From an uncultured Arenimonas sp. (GTDB lineage: Bacteria > Pseudomonadota > Gammaproteobacteria > Xanthomonadales > Xanthomonadaceae): a stretch of 7,183 nucleotides of DNA. Within the stretch, counting starts at the first letter, position 1. Every line of letters begins with the position of its first letter. The notes beneath the pieces were generated by a model, which made no database searches, had not been told where the DNA came from, and was given only the letters and a program-made list of their open reading frames with translations. The stretch covers positions 1-7,183 of the forward strand of contig CAMLKR010000119.1 in NCBI GenBank assembly GCA_946480565.1, written 5' to 3'. Below are positions 1 through 6,480 of this stretch, in pieces. Made by a program: the position numbers and the translations under genes.

Positions 1-41
1 TCGGCCAGGACTTCGAGCTTACGGCGCAGGCTGGGCGTCAT
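1..41 (-). CDS. prfA: Peptide chain release factor 1, N-terminal fragment
   Basis: Release factor 1 recognises UAA and UAG in the ribosomal A site and triggers peptide release. Only the first 13 codons are in the window, reading [13 protein letters not shown] on the minus strand; the gene continues past the left edge. This matches, from memory, the usual start of Xanthomonas RF1 (MTPTLRRKLEALAERR). No GGQ or PxT motif can be checked. The ATG lies inside the end of hemA in another frame, giving a 23-base overlap, and hemA-prfA is a very common gene pair in gammaproteobacteria. There is no clear Shine-Dalgarno sequence before the ATG, so translation may depend on ribosomes finishing hemA. Confidence 0.85.
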   Translation of the reverse strand, partial: MTPSLRRKLEVLA

Positions 42-1290
42 CGCGGTCGTCGTAGAGGCGTTCGGCGGCGCGCAGCAGGTCCAGGTCGCCGTCGAGCGCG
101 GCCTGGCGCAGCGCGGCGCTGGGCGCGTGCAGCAGCTTGTTGGTGAGCTGGTGGGCGAGCAGGGCCAGCACTTCGTTCGGATCCTTGCCCAGCGCCAGCT
201 GTTCGCGGGCGCGGGCCAGGGCGTCTTCGCGCGCCGCTTCGCCGCGGCTGCGCAGCACCTTCAGCGCGTCCTGGCGGCCCTGGGCGCGCCACCAGGCCAT
301 GAAGTGCTCGACCTGCAGGTCGATGATGGCCTGCGCCTGTTCGGCCGCTTCGCGGCGGGAGGCGCGGTTCTCCTCGATCACCTGCTCCAGGTCGTCCACG
401 GTGTACAGGTAGACGTCGGCCAGCTCGGCGACGCTGGCCTCGATGTCGCGCGGCACGGCCAGGTCGAGCAGGAACATCGGACGGTGCTTGCGCGCCTTCA
501 GCGCCGCCTGCACCGCGGCGCGGCGAAGGATCGGCTCGCGGCTGGCGGTGGCGGTGATCACGATGTCGGCTTCGGGCAGGTGGCGTTCCAGCTCGGTCAG
601 CGGCAGGGCGTATCCGCCGTGGCGGCTGGCCAGGGCCTGCGCGTGTTCCAGGGTGCGGTTGGCGACCAGCAGGCGTTTGGCCTTGGCGTCGACGAGGTGG
701 CGGGCGGCCAGTTCGATGGTGTCGCCGGCGCCGACCAGCAGCACGGTGGCGCGGTCGAGTTCGCTGAATACCTGGCGCGCCAGCCGCACCGCCGCGTACG
801 CGACGGACACCGGGTGCGCGCCGATGCGGGTGTCGGTGCGCACGCGCTTGGCTACGGAAAAACTCTGCTGGAACAGGCGGTCGAGCGGCGTGCGCAGGCG
901 CTGCTGGCTGCGCGCGGCCTGCCAGGCTTCCTTTACCTGGCCCAGGATCTGCGGTTCGCCCAGCACCAGCGAGTCCAGGCCGGTGGCGACGCGGAACAGG
1001 TGCCGCACCGCGTCCTCCCCGGTGTGCTGGTACAGGTAGGCCGACAGCGTATCGGGCGCCAGTCCGTGGTGGCGGGCCAACCACTCTGCGACCGCGTTCT
1101 CGCGGCCTTCCGCGACCTGGGCGTAGACCTCGGTGCGGTTGCAGGTGGAGAGCAGGGCGGCTTCCTCCACGCCCGGCACCGCGCCCAGCCCGTCCAGGGC
1201 CGCCGGCAGCTGGCCGGCGTCGAGCGCCACCCGCTCGCGCAGGGCGAGCGGTGCGGTCTGGTGGTTCAGTCCTAGCGCAATCAGGGGCAT
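19..1290 (-). CDS. hemA: Glutamyl-tRNA reductase
   Basis: HemA reduces the glutamate on glutamyl-tRNA(Glu) to glutamate-1-semialdehyde with NADPH, the first committed step of tetrapyrrole synthesis by the C5 route, in the cytoplasm. The 423-residue length is normal for the family. The N-terminal catalytic domain opens with [11 protein letters not shown] and holds the nucleophile Cys50 in [10 protein letters not shown]. His97 and the [10 protein letters not shown] signature (111-120) follow. A Rossmann NADPH domain begins near 182 with VGAGDT (186-191) and contains ANRT (210-213). The C-terminal helical dimerisation domain spans roughly 300-415. The start gives the standard [14 protein letters not shown]-terminus, although no strong Shine-Dalgarno sequence precedes it. 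It is divergent from the TPR gene and overlaps prfA at its end. Confidence 0.97.
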   Translation of the reverse strand: MPLIALGLNHQTAPLALRERVALDAGQLPAALDGLGAVPGVEEAALLSTCNRTEVYAQVAEGRENAVAEWLARHHGLAPDTLSAYLYQHTGEDAVRHLFRVATGLDSLVLGEPQILGQVKEAWQAARSQQRLRTPLDRLFQQSFSVAKRVRTDTRIGAHPVSVAYAAVRLARQVFSELDRATVLLVGAGDTIELAARHLVDAKAKRLLVANRTLEHAQALASRHGGYALPLTELERHLPEADIVITATASREPILRRAAVQAALKARKHRPMFLLDLAVPRDIEASVAELADVYLYTVDDLEQVIEENRASRREAAEQAQAIIDLQVEHFMAWWRAQGRQDALKVLRSRGEAAREDALARAREQLALGKDPNEVLALLAHQLTNKLLHAPSAALRQAALDGDLDLLRAAERLYDDRDDAQPAP

Positions 1291-1387
1291 GGTGGGGCAG
1301 CGTGCACGCGGGGTGCGCTAAGCTTTCGCCGGCTGGGCTCTGTATTGGAATCCGGCCCATATTCTAGCCCCAGGCCGCGACGACCCC
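1291..1387. promoter_or_regulatory. Divergent spacer between hemA and the TPR gene
   Basis: This 97-base spacer must hold the promoters of both the leftward hemA-prfA unit and the rightward TPR-lolB-ispE unit. It is the most AT-rich non-coding stretch on the left side. On the minus strand a -10-like TAGAAT lies at 1366-1361, about 70 bases from the hemA start, with no good -35. On the plus strand the overlapping TATTCT (1360-1365) is a weak -10 candidate. The shared CATATTCTAG core could serve either direction. Neither gene has a clear Shine-Dalgarno sequence in the spacer. The regulatory role is inferred from layout; the exact boxes are tentative. Confidence 0.35.
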
Positions 1388-3040
1388 ATGAACTGGCGCC
1401 CCCGATCCTTCTTCGCCGCCCTGACCCTGCTGCTGGCCTGCGCCGGGCCGGCCGCCGCGCTGCCGCCACCGATCGGCGACGTCATGGCCGGCGAGTTCGC
1501 CCTCCAGCAGGGCGACCTGCAGGCCGCGGCGCGCTACTACCTGCTGGCCGCCCAGGTGTCGCCCGACGCCAGCGTGGCCGAACGCGCCACCCGGGTGGCG
1601 GTGCTGGCCGACGAACCGGCGCTGGCCGCGCGGGCGCTGGCGCGCTGGCGGGCACTGGCCCCGGAATCGCTGCCCATGCGCGCGGCGGCGTTGTCGCTGG
1701 CCATGCGCCAGGGCGACCACGACCTGGCGATGGAGGAGGTGCAGGAACTGCTGGCGGCCCCGGGCGAGGAGGGCTTCCAGGCCCTGCTGGCGGTGCTGTC
1801 GCAGGCGCGGGGCGACGAGGCGGTGATCGCCCGCGCCGTCGCCCGCAGCATCCACCGGCAGGCGCTGCTGCCGCCGACGCTGTCGGCCTGGCTGCAGTTC
1901 GCGGGCCTCGCCCGCCGCCTGGACGACCGGCCGCTGTCGGACGAGGTGGTCGAGGACGGCCTGGCGCGATTCCCCGACGATCCGCGCGCGCGGCTGCTTC
2001 GGGCGTCGCGGCTGCGCGAGGCCGGCGACGCGGCGGCGGCGCGTGATGCCCTGTTGGCGCTGCGCGACGCGCCGGACCTGCCCGACGACCTGCGCCGCCC
2101 GGCCGCGGGCGAGCTGGCCCGGCTGGGCGACTACCGCGAGGCCGCCGCGATGCTCGCCACGGCGCCGCAGGACGACGGCAGCTACGGCCAGCGCGCCGCC
2201 TGGCTGGTGGCCGCGGAAGATCGCGAGGGCCTTCTTGCCCTGTACCGGGAAGTCGAAGCGTTGGCGGCGGCCCCGTCGCCCTCGCGCCGGCTGCTGCTGG
2301 GGCACCTGGCCGAGGCACTGGAACGCTGGGACGAGGCGGAGCGCTGGTATGCCGGCATTCCGCGCGGGGCGGGCCACGACCTGGCGATGCTGCGCCGCGC
2401 CCGCGCCCTGGACCAGATGGACCGCACCCCCGAGGCCCTGGACGTGCTGCACGAACTGCAGGCCGACGAATCCGCCGATGGCGAGCGGCAGCGCGACAGC
2501 TACCTGTTCGAGTCCGAGATGCTGGAGCGCCGCGACCGGCTGGACGACGCGCTGGCCGCCATCGCCAAGGGCCTGGCGGTGTTCGAGGACGATCCGGTGA
2601 TGCTCTACGCCCGGGCCATGCTGCACGAGCGCAACGACCGTGTGGACGCCGCCCTGGCCGACCTGCGGCGGATCATCGACGAAAACCCCGAGGACGCGCA
2701 GGCCCTGAACGCCTACGGCTACACGCTGTCCGACCGCGCCGGGCGCCACGCCGACGCCTTGCCCTACATCGAGCGCGCCTATGCCCTGGAGCCGGAATCC
2801 GCGCCGGTCATCGACAGCCTGGGCTGGGTCAATTTCCACCTCGGCCACACCGAGCGGGCACTGGAACTGCTGCAGCAGGCCTGGGCGCGGCAGAAAGACC
2901 CGGAAATCGCCGCGCATCTGGGCGAGGCGCTGTGGACCAGCGGCCGCCGCGACGAGGCGCGGGCGATCTGGCGCGCCGGCGCCGAGATGGACGCGGACAA
3001 CCCGGCGCTGCGGCGCACGATGGAGAAATTCGACCCATGA
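1388..3040 (+). CDS. Secreted TPR-repeat protein, possible LbcA-like lipoprotein
   Basis: This 550-residue protein has an N-terminal export signal (basic MNWRPR, hydrophobic core 8-18). The mature part is almost all helical repeats. A TPR-like unit sits near 34-63, degenerate helices fill the middle, and four clearer repeats lie at about 403-436, 437-470, 471-504 and 505-538, including NAYGYTL (441-447), DSLGWVNF (476-483) and [12 protein letters not shown] (505-516). LLAC at 15-18 could be a lipobox with Cys18 lipidated, but AAA-L at 22-25 also fits signal peptidase I. TPRs are protein-binding scaffolds without catalysis. Its place before lolB and beside hemA matches P. aeruginosa PA4667, LbcA, the outer-membrane lipoprotein that delivers peptidoglycan hydrolases to protease CtpA. 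That role here is inference. Its stop overlaps the lolB start by ATGA. Confidence 0.88.
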   Translation: MNWRPRSFFAALTLLLACAGPAAALPPPIGDVMAGEFALQQGDLQAAARYYLLAAQVSPDASVAERATRVAVLADEPALAARALARWRALAPESLPMRAAALSLAMRQGDHDLAMEEVQELLAAPGEEGFQALLAVLSQARGDEAVIARAVARSIHRQALLPPTLSAWLQFAGLARRLDDRPLSDEVVEDGLARFPDDPRARLLRASRLREAGDAAAARDALLALRDAPDLPDDLRRPAAGELARLGDYREAAAMLATAPQDDGSYGQRAAWLVAAEDREGLLALYREVEALAAAPSPSRRLLLGHLAEALERWDEAERWYAGIPRGAGHDLAMLRRARALDQMDRTPEALDVLHELQADESADGERQRDSYLFESEMLERRDRLDDALAAIAKGLAVFEDDPVMLYARAMLHERNDRVDAALADLRRIIDENPEDAQALNAYGYTLSDRAGRHADALPYIERAYALEPESAPVIDSLGWVNFHLGHTERALELLQQAWARQKDPEIAAHLGEALWTSGRRDEARAIWRAGAEMDADNPALRRTMEKFDP

Positions 3041-3633
3041 TCCGCAGCCTTCTTCTGCTGGCCCTGGCGGCCAGCCTGATGGCGTGCGCGCCAATGCCGG
3101 TGCGCACCGGCGGCAGCCAGGCCGACCTGCTGGCGGCGCAGACAGCGCGCGAGGCCGAGTTGGCGGACCAGACCGACTGGAGCGTAGCCGGCCGGCTGGC
3201 GGTGAGCGCCGGTGGCGAGGGCGGCAGCGGCCGGGTGGAATGGCGCCAGCGGGGCGCGGATTTCGACATCCGGCTGTCGGCGCCGGTGACCGGCCGCAGC
3301 TGGACCCTGGTCCAGCAGGGTGGCGACGTGGTGCTCGAGGGGCTGGAAGGCGGTCCGCGCCGCGGCGCCGACGCCGAACTGGTGCTGCAGGAGGCGACCG
3401 GTTGGCGCATCCCGGTGTCGGCACTGGCGGCCTGGGCCCGCGGTGCCCGGGCCGCCGGCCCGGCCCGGATCGAATTCGGGCCCGACGGCCTGCCGGCCCT
3501 GATCGCCCAGCAGGGCTGGACGGTCGAATACCGCGAGTGGGACGGCGGCGAGCCGGCCCGGCCGCGGCGGGTGTTCGCACGCCTGGATGCCCAGACCAGC
3601 GTGCGCCTGGTGGTCGAGTCCTGGGGCGAATGA
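3037..3633 (+). CDS. lolB: Outer-membrane lipoprotein receptor LolB
   Basis: LolB takes lipoproteins from periplasmic LolA and inserts them into the inner leaflet of the outer membrane; it is itself a lipoprotein. The 198-residue length is normal. A signal peptide ends in the lipobox LMAC, placing the lipidated residue at Cys17, with Ala at +2, which fits outer-membrane sorting. WSVAGRLAV (48-56) is the first strand of the LolA/LolB barrel, and [16 protein letters not shown] (121-136) matches the conserved LTGxPIPxxxLxxWxxG region. In the protruding loop, E. coli NPLG aligns with APVTG, so Val84 appears to stand where E. coli has its functional Leu68. The ATG overlaps the TPR stop by four bases, with GGAG at 3022-3025 as ribosome site. 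Upstream in-frame starts would add a non-signal extension and were rejected. Confidence 0.93.
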   Translation: MIRSLLLLALAASLMACAPMPVRTGGSQADLLAAQTAREAELADQTDWSVAGRLAVSAGGEGGSGRVEWRQRGADFDIRLSAPVTGRSWTLVQQGGDVVLEGLEGGPRRGADAELVLQEATGWRIPVSALAAWARGARAAGPARIEFGPDGLPALIAQQGWTVEYREWDGGEPARPRRVFARLDAQTSVRLVVESWGE

Positions 3634-4499
3634 AGGCCGTGACCGACGCCGAAGGCTGGAGCCACTGGCCCGCCCCGGCCAAGCTCAACCTGTTCCTGCG
3701 CATCCTCGGCCGGCGTCCGGACGGCTACCACCGTCTGCAGACCGTATTCCAGCTGCTGGACTGGGGCGACACCGTGCGCCTGCGCCTGCGCGACGACCGG
3801 GAAGTGCGGCGCCCCGGGGACCCCATATATGGAGTGGCCGAGGCCGACGACCTAGTCGTCCGGGCGGCCAGGATGCTGCAATCGGAAGCCAACGTGACGG
3901 CTGGTGTCGACATCGTCGTCGAAAAGCGCATTCCGCTCGGGGGTGGTTTCGGGGGTGGCTCATCCGATGCCGCCACCGTCCTCGTCGTCCTGAACCAGCT
4001 GTGGAAGGTGGGGCTGGACGAGGGCGCGCTGGCCGCCCTGGGCCTGCGCCTGGGCGCCGACGTGCCGGTCTTCGTGCGCGGCCGCAGCGCCTGGGCCGAG
4101 GGTGTGGGCGAGCAGCTGGAACCGATGGAGCTGCCGCCGGCCTGGTACCTGCTGGTGGATCCGGGCGTTTCGGTGCCCACCGCCGACCTTTTCCAAGCGC
4201 CTGATTTGACCCGGGATGCGCCCGCGGCGACAATGCGCGACTTCGTTTCTGGCTCCGTGCTCGGCAATGCCTTCGAGCCGGTGCTGCGTCGTCGCTCGGA
4301 GGCCGTCGAGGCCGTCCTGCAGCGGCTGGCGCAGCTCGGTCCGGCGGCCCTGACCGGCACCGGTGGCGGCTGTTTCGCGCGTTTCCGCGCGCGCGCCGAC
4401 GCCGAGGCCGCGCTGGCGCAACTGCCCCCGGGCACGTGCGCCTGGGTGGCCGAGGGTGTGGACGTGTCGCCGCTGCACCGGGCGCTGCGCGAACCCTGA
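3630..4499 (+). CDS. ispE: 4-diphosphocytidyl-2-C-methyl-D-erythritol kinase
   Basis: IspE uses ATP to phosphorylate the 2-hydroxyl of CDP-methylerythritol in the MEP pathway to isopentenyl diphosphate and dimethylallyl diphosphate. The 289-residue protein is a full-length GHMP kinase. [10 protein letters not shown] (14-23) carries the catalytic Lys18. The glycine-rich ATP loop is [14 protein letters not shown] (102-115). LGADVPVF (141-148) contains catalytic Asp144, and motif 3 is [12 protein letters not shown] (241-252). The start overlaps the lolB stop as ATGA, giving the normal N-terminus; the frame is open far upstream but lacks homology there. Residues 64-86 use several codons rare in this GC-rich genome (ATA, GGA, CTA, AGG, CAA). 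A promoter-like element lies inside the last third. tRNA-Gln follows 23 bases after the stop. Confidence 0.97.
   Translation: MKAVTDAEGWSHWPAPAKLNLFLRILGRRPDGYHRLQTVFQLLDWGDTVRLRLRDDREVRRPGDPIYGVAEADDLVVRAARMLQSEANVTAGVDIVVEKRIPLGGGFGGGSSDAATVLVVLNQLWKVGLDEGALAALGLRLGADVPVFVRGRSAWAEGVGEQLEPMELPPAWYLLVDPGVSVPTADLFQAPDLTRDAPAATMRDFVSGSVLGNAFEPVLRRRSEAVEAVLQRLAQLGPAALTGTGGGCFARFRARADAEAALAQLPPGTCAWVAEGVDVSPLHRALREP
4206..4234 (+). promoter_or_regulatory. Candidate sigma70 promoter inside ispE
   Basis: TTGACC at 4206-4211 matches the -35 consensus in five of six positions. GACAAT at 4229-4234 matches the -10 consensus in four of six, and the spacer is exactly 17 bases. The stretch just upstream is comparatively AT-rich (CCTTTTCC, CTGATT). 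Transcription would start near 4241, about 280 bases before tRNA-Gln and 410 before prs. The ispE-tRNA spacer is only 23 bases and shows no promoter, so this element would explain expression of the tRNA and prs independently of the TPR-lolB-ispE unit. Its function is inferred from sequence match only. Confidence 0.5.
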
Positions 4500-4522
4500 G
4501 CCAGGGCGGCAAGCTTCAACGG

Positions 4523-4600
4523 TGGGGCGTCGCCAAGCTGGCCTAAGGCACCGGGTTTTGATCCCGGCATTCGTAGGTTCGAATCCTACCGCCCCAGCCA
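4523..4600 (+). tRNA. tRNA-Gln, anticodon UUG
   Basis: The sequence folds as a full cloverleaf. The acceptor stem TGGGGCG (4523-4529) pairs with CGCCCCA, followed by discriminator G and an encoded CCA ending at 4600. The D stem is GCC/GGC with an A-A mismatch at 13/22, as in E. coli tRNA-Gln. The anticodon stem CCGGG/CCCGG encloses TTTTGAT, giving anticodon TTG, which reads CAA and, by wobble, CAG. The variable loop is CATTC, and the T stem GTAGG/CCTAC carries the TTCGAAT loop. At 78 bases it is three longer than the 75-base E. coli form because of extra D-loop bases. It lies between ispE and prs and is probably cut from a shared transcript, since no terminator separates it from prs. Confidence 0.97.
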
Positions 4601-4652
4601 CCCGGCAAAGTTCCAGCGGTCCCCCATAACCCAAGCGCGGAAGCCAGCTCCC

Positions 4653-5609
4653 ATGAGCAAGCAGAACCTGCTCGTCTTCACCGGCAATGCCAACCGCCCG
4701 CTGGCGCTGGCCGTGTGCCGCCAGCTCGGCATTCCGCTGGGCAAGGCGCTGGTGGGGCAGTTCTCGGACGGCGAATGCCAGGTCGAGATCGAGGAGAACG
4801 TGCGCGGCCAGGACGTGTTCGTCATCCAGCCGACCTGCGCGCCGACCGCCGAGAACTTCATGGAGCTGATGGTGCTGATCGACGCGCTCAAGCGCGCCTC
4901 GGTCGCCACCGTCACCGCGGTGGTGCCGTATTTCGGCTACGCCCGCCAGGACCGCCGCCCGCGTTCGGCGCGCGTGCCGATCACGGCCAAGGTGGTGGCG
5001 AAGATGTTCGGTTCGGTGGGCGCCGACCGGGTGCTGACCGTGGACCTGCACGCCGACCAGATCCAGGGTTTCTTCGACATGCCGGTGGACAACGTCTACG
5101 CGTCGCCGCTGCTGCTGGCCGACATCTGGCGCAACCAGGGCACCGACAACCTGATCGTGGTCTCGCCGGACGTCGGCGGCGTGGTGCGCGCCCGCGCCAT
5201 CGCCAAGCGCCTGGACGACGCCGACCTGGCCATCATCGACAAGCGCCGCCCGAAGGCGAACGTGGCCACGGTGATGAACATCATCGGCGACGTGAACGGC
5301 AAGACCTGCGTGCTGGTGGACGACATCGTCGACACCGCCGGCACCCTGTGCGCGGCCGCCGCGGCCCTGAAGGCCAACGGCGCCAGGAAGGTCGTGGCCT
5401 ACTGCACCCACCCGGTGCTGTCGGGCGCGGCCATCGCCAACGTCTCGAATTCGCAGCTGGACGAGCTGGTGGTCACCGACACCATCCCGCTCTCGGAAGC
5501 CGCGCGGGCCTGCCCGCGCATCCGCCAGCTCAGCGTCGCCGAACTGCTGGCGGAAACCATCCGCCGCATCGCGTTCGGCGAGTCGGTCAGTTCGCTGTAC
5601 GTGGACTGA
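4653..5609 (+). CDS. prs: Ribose-phosphate pyrophosphokinase (PRPP synthetase)
   Basis: Prs transfers pyrophosphate from ATP to ribose-5-phosphate, making PRPP for purine, pyrimidine, histidine, tryptophan and NAD synthesis. It is a cytoplasmic class I enzyme, normally hexameric and feedback-inhibited by ADP. The 318 residues match the usual 310-320. Visible landmarks are FSDGE (37-41), the ATP-binding flexible loop [10 protein letters not shown] (93-102), [11 protein letters not shown] (131-141) with the active-site His133, the catalytic loop DKRRPKANV (196-204), and the ribose-phosphate loop [12 protein letters not shown] (220-231). Pro103 stands where E. coli has Val in RRVRSARVP. The ATG is preceded by GGAAG at 4639-4643, a fair ribosome site. 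It follows tRNA-Gln by 52 bases with no terminator between. Confidence 0.98.
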   Translation: MSKQNLLVFTGNANRPLALAVCRQLGIPLGKALVGQFSDGECQVEIEENVRGQDVFVIQPTCAPTAENFMELMVLIDALKRASVATVTAVVPYFGYARQDRRPRSARVPITAKVVAKMFGSVGADRVLTVDLHADQIQGFFDMPVDNVYASPLLLADIWRNQGTDNLIVVSPDVGGVVRARAIAKRLDDADLAIIDKRRPKANVATVMNIIGDVNGKTCVLVDDIVDTAGTLCAAAAALKANGARKVVAYCTHPVLSGAAIANVSNSQLDELVVTDTIPLSEAARACPRIRQLSVAELLAETIRRIAFGESVSSLYVD

Positions 5610-5612
5610 GGC

Positions 5613-5634
5613 GGGGCGGGGCAGGGGATCCGGG
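5613..5634 (+). other. G-quadruplex motif after the prs stop
   Basis: Four G-runs lie on the coding strand at 5613-5616, 5618-5621, 5624-5627 and 5632-5634, separated by loops of one, two and four bases. This satisfies the usual G3+N1-7 pattern four times over. It begins four bases after the prs stop codon. The last two runs also form part of the left arm of the neighbouring inverted repeat, so the two structures would exclude each other. In a genome this GC-rich such motifs also arise by chance. Confidence 0.45.
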
Positions 5635-5667
5635 ATCGGCATTCGCGAGTGCCGATCCCCGATTCCC
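5624..5667 (+). repeat. Imperfect inverted repeat in the prs-rplY spacer
   Basis: Two 18-base arms (5624-5641 and 5650-5667) flank the 8-base loop TTCGCGAG. The inner 10 bases pair perfectly (GGGATCGGCA with TGCCGATCCC). Of the remaining eight, one is a G-U pair in RNA and one a C-C mismatch. The loop can add a U-G and a U-A pair, leaving a CGCG tetraloop. There is no T-tract after it, so it is not a canonical intrinsic terminator. It could protect the prs 3' end, dampen read-through into rplY, or be a copy of the degenerate GGGATTCGGG-type intergenic repeats that I associate with Xanthomonadaceae genomes. Confidence 0.6.
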
Positions 5668-5678
5668 GGTCCCGGGAA
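5663..5678 (+). repeat. Short inverted repeat overlapping the prs-rplY hairpin
   Basis: TTCCCGG (5663-5669) and CCGGGAA (5672-5678) are exact reverse complements around a 2-base centre. In RNA the outer five pairs could form with a 6-base loop. Its left arm shares five bases (5663-5667) with the right arm of the larger preceding hairpin, so the two folds compete over those bases. No function is shown. Confidence 0.4.
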
Positions 5679-5711
5679 CGACGCGGAGCCTGGTCGCGGG
5701 CGACGCGGTAC

Positions 5712-5741
5712 GCGCCGAACGGCGCATCACACTGAAGAAGG
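5712..5741 (+). promoter_or_regulatory. rplY leader: small hairpin and ribosome binding site
   Basis: A 5-bp hairpin GCGCC-GAAC-GGCGC lies at 5712-5725. The Shine-Dalgarno-like AGAAGG follows at 5736-5741, ten bases before the rplY ATG, and is the clearest ribosome site in the window. It supports the start at 5752. The spacer before it has no convincing -10 box, so rplY is probably read at least partly from upstream. Any regulatory role of the small hairpin is speculative. Confidence 0.45.
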
Positions 5742-5751
5742 CAACACCAAC

Positions 5752-6429
5752 ATGGCTACCAACCACAACATCACGGCCACCGGCCGCAAGGACGAGGGCA
5801 AGGGTGCGAGCCGCCGCCTCCGTCGCAGCGGCCACGTGCCCGCCATCGTCTACGGCGCCCACCAGGAGCCGCAGAGCGTGCAGGTCGAGCACAACCACCT
5901 CTGGATCGCCAGCCAGAACGAGTGGTTCTACTCCGCCATCCTCGACCTGAACGTCGACGGCAAGGTGCAGAAGGTGCTGCTGCGTGACATGCAGCGCCAT
6001 CCGTTCAAGCAGCAGATCCTGCACCTGGACTTCCTGCGCGTCTCCGAGAACGAAGCCCTGCGCGCCAAGGTGCCGCTGCACTTCGTGAACCAGGAGAAGT
6101 CCCCGGCCGGCAAGACCGCGGGCATCGTGGTCACCCACGAGCTCAACGAAGTCGAAGTCAGCTGCCTGCCGAAGGACCTGCCGGAGTTCATCGAGGTCGA
6201 CCTGTCGGCGCTCAACGTCGGCGACATCGTCCACCTGTCGCAGATCAAGCTGCCGGCCGGCGTCACCATCCCGGCCCTGGCCCACGGCAAGGAGCATGAC
6301 CTGGCGATCGTGATCGCCAAGCACGCCCGCGTCGAAGCCGAAGAGACCGCCGCTCCGGAGGCCGCCGAGGTCCCCGCCGCCAAGGTCGCCAAGCCCGACG
6401 CCGCCGCGCCGGCGCCGAAGAAGAAGTAA
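5752..6429 (+). CDS. rplY: 50S ribosomal protein L25, long Ctc/TL5 form
   Basis: L25 binds 5S rRNA in the central protuberance of the 50S subunit. The 225-residue protein is the long general-stress form (Ctc/TL5) and not the 94-residue E. coli type. The N-terminal 5S-binding domain (about 5-95) carries GKGASRRLRRSGHVPAIVYG (16-35), and RHPFKQQILHLDFLRV (82-97) closes it. The C-terminal beta domain spans roughly 100-190, with LPEFIEVDLSALNVGD (143-158). The last 35 residues are a low-complexity Ala/Pro/Glu tail ending in three lysines, probably disordered. Codon use is strongly GC-biased with mostly C-ending codons, as expected for a highly expressed gene. It is followed by a strong hairpin and then pth, a widely conserved order. 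Confidence 0.97.
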   Translation: MATNHNITATGRKDEGKGASRRLRRSGHVPAIVYGAHQEPQSVQVEHNHLWIASQNEWFYSAILDLNVDGKVQKVLLRDMQRHPFKQQILHLDFLRVSENEALRAKVPLHFVNQEKSPAGKTAGIVVTHELNEVEVSCLPKDLPEFIEVDLSALNVGDIVHLSQIKLPAGVTIPALAHGKEHDLAIVIAKHARVEAEETAAPEAAEVPAAKVAKPDAAAPAPKKK

Positions 6430-6437
6430 TCCCGTGC

Positions 6438-6466
6438 ACCGCTCCCGGCTTGCCGCCGGGAGCGGT
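6438..6466 (+). terminator. Strong hairpin between rplY and pth, no T-tract
   Basis: A perfect 12-bp stem, ACCGCTCCCGGC (6438-6449) with GCCGGGAGCGGT (6455-6466), encloses the loop TTGCC and starts eight bases after the rplY stop. What follows (ACGGTCCCTTCG) is not T-rich, so a canonical intrinsic terminator is doubtful. It may be a partial attenuator or a 3' stabiliser that lets rplY mRNA outlast pth mRNA. It ends only 14 bases before the pth start, so it could also limit ribosome access there. Confidence 0.5.
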
Positions 6467-6480
6467 ACGGTCCCTTCGAC

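Noticed and set aside
38..1360. Second open frame (440 codons) on the same strand as hemA
   Set aside because: The product is Arg/Pro/Gly/Ala-rich nonsense in an alternate frame of a clear hemA gene.
2932..3036. Longer lolB starting inside the TPR gene
   Set aside because: It would bury the signal peptide and lipobox behind 35 charged residues; the ATG at 3037 gives a normal lipoprotein start.
2781..3629. N-terminal extension of ispE in frame through lolB
   Set aside because: The frame is open by composition only. The conserved IspE N-terminus begins just after the ATG at 3630.
1364..3703. Long open frame (779 codons) on the minus strand across the TPR gene and lolB
   Set aside because: It is antisense to two well-supported genes. 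The translation is low-complexity Arg/Pro/Gly/Ala/Gln with no domain, and such frames arise from GC-rich codon bias.
3823..3832. CCATATATGG as an operator or promoter core
   Set aside because: It is a perfect palindrome but lies inside ispE with no matching -35, and it encodes the sequence PIYG in frame. It is kept only as part of the codon-use observation.
4601..4652. Terminator or promoter between tRNA-Gln and prs
   Set aside because: No stable stem with a T-run and no -35/-10 pair is visible; the spacer shows only a ribosome-site-like GGAAG.
3960..5642. Minus-strand open frame (560 codons) opposite ispE, tRNA-Gln and prs
   Set aside because: It runs through a tRNA gene and two conserved enzymes; its His/Arg/Val/Gln-rich product has no recognisable motif.
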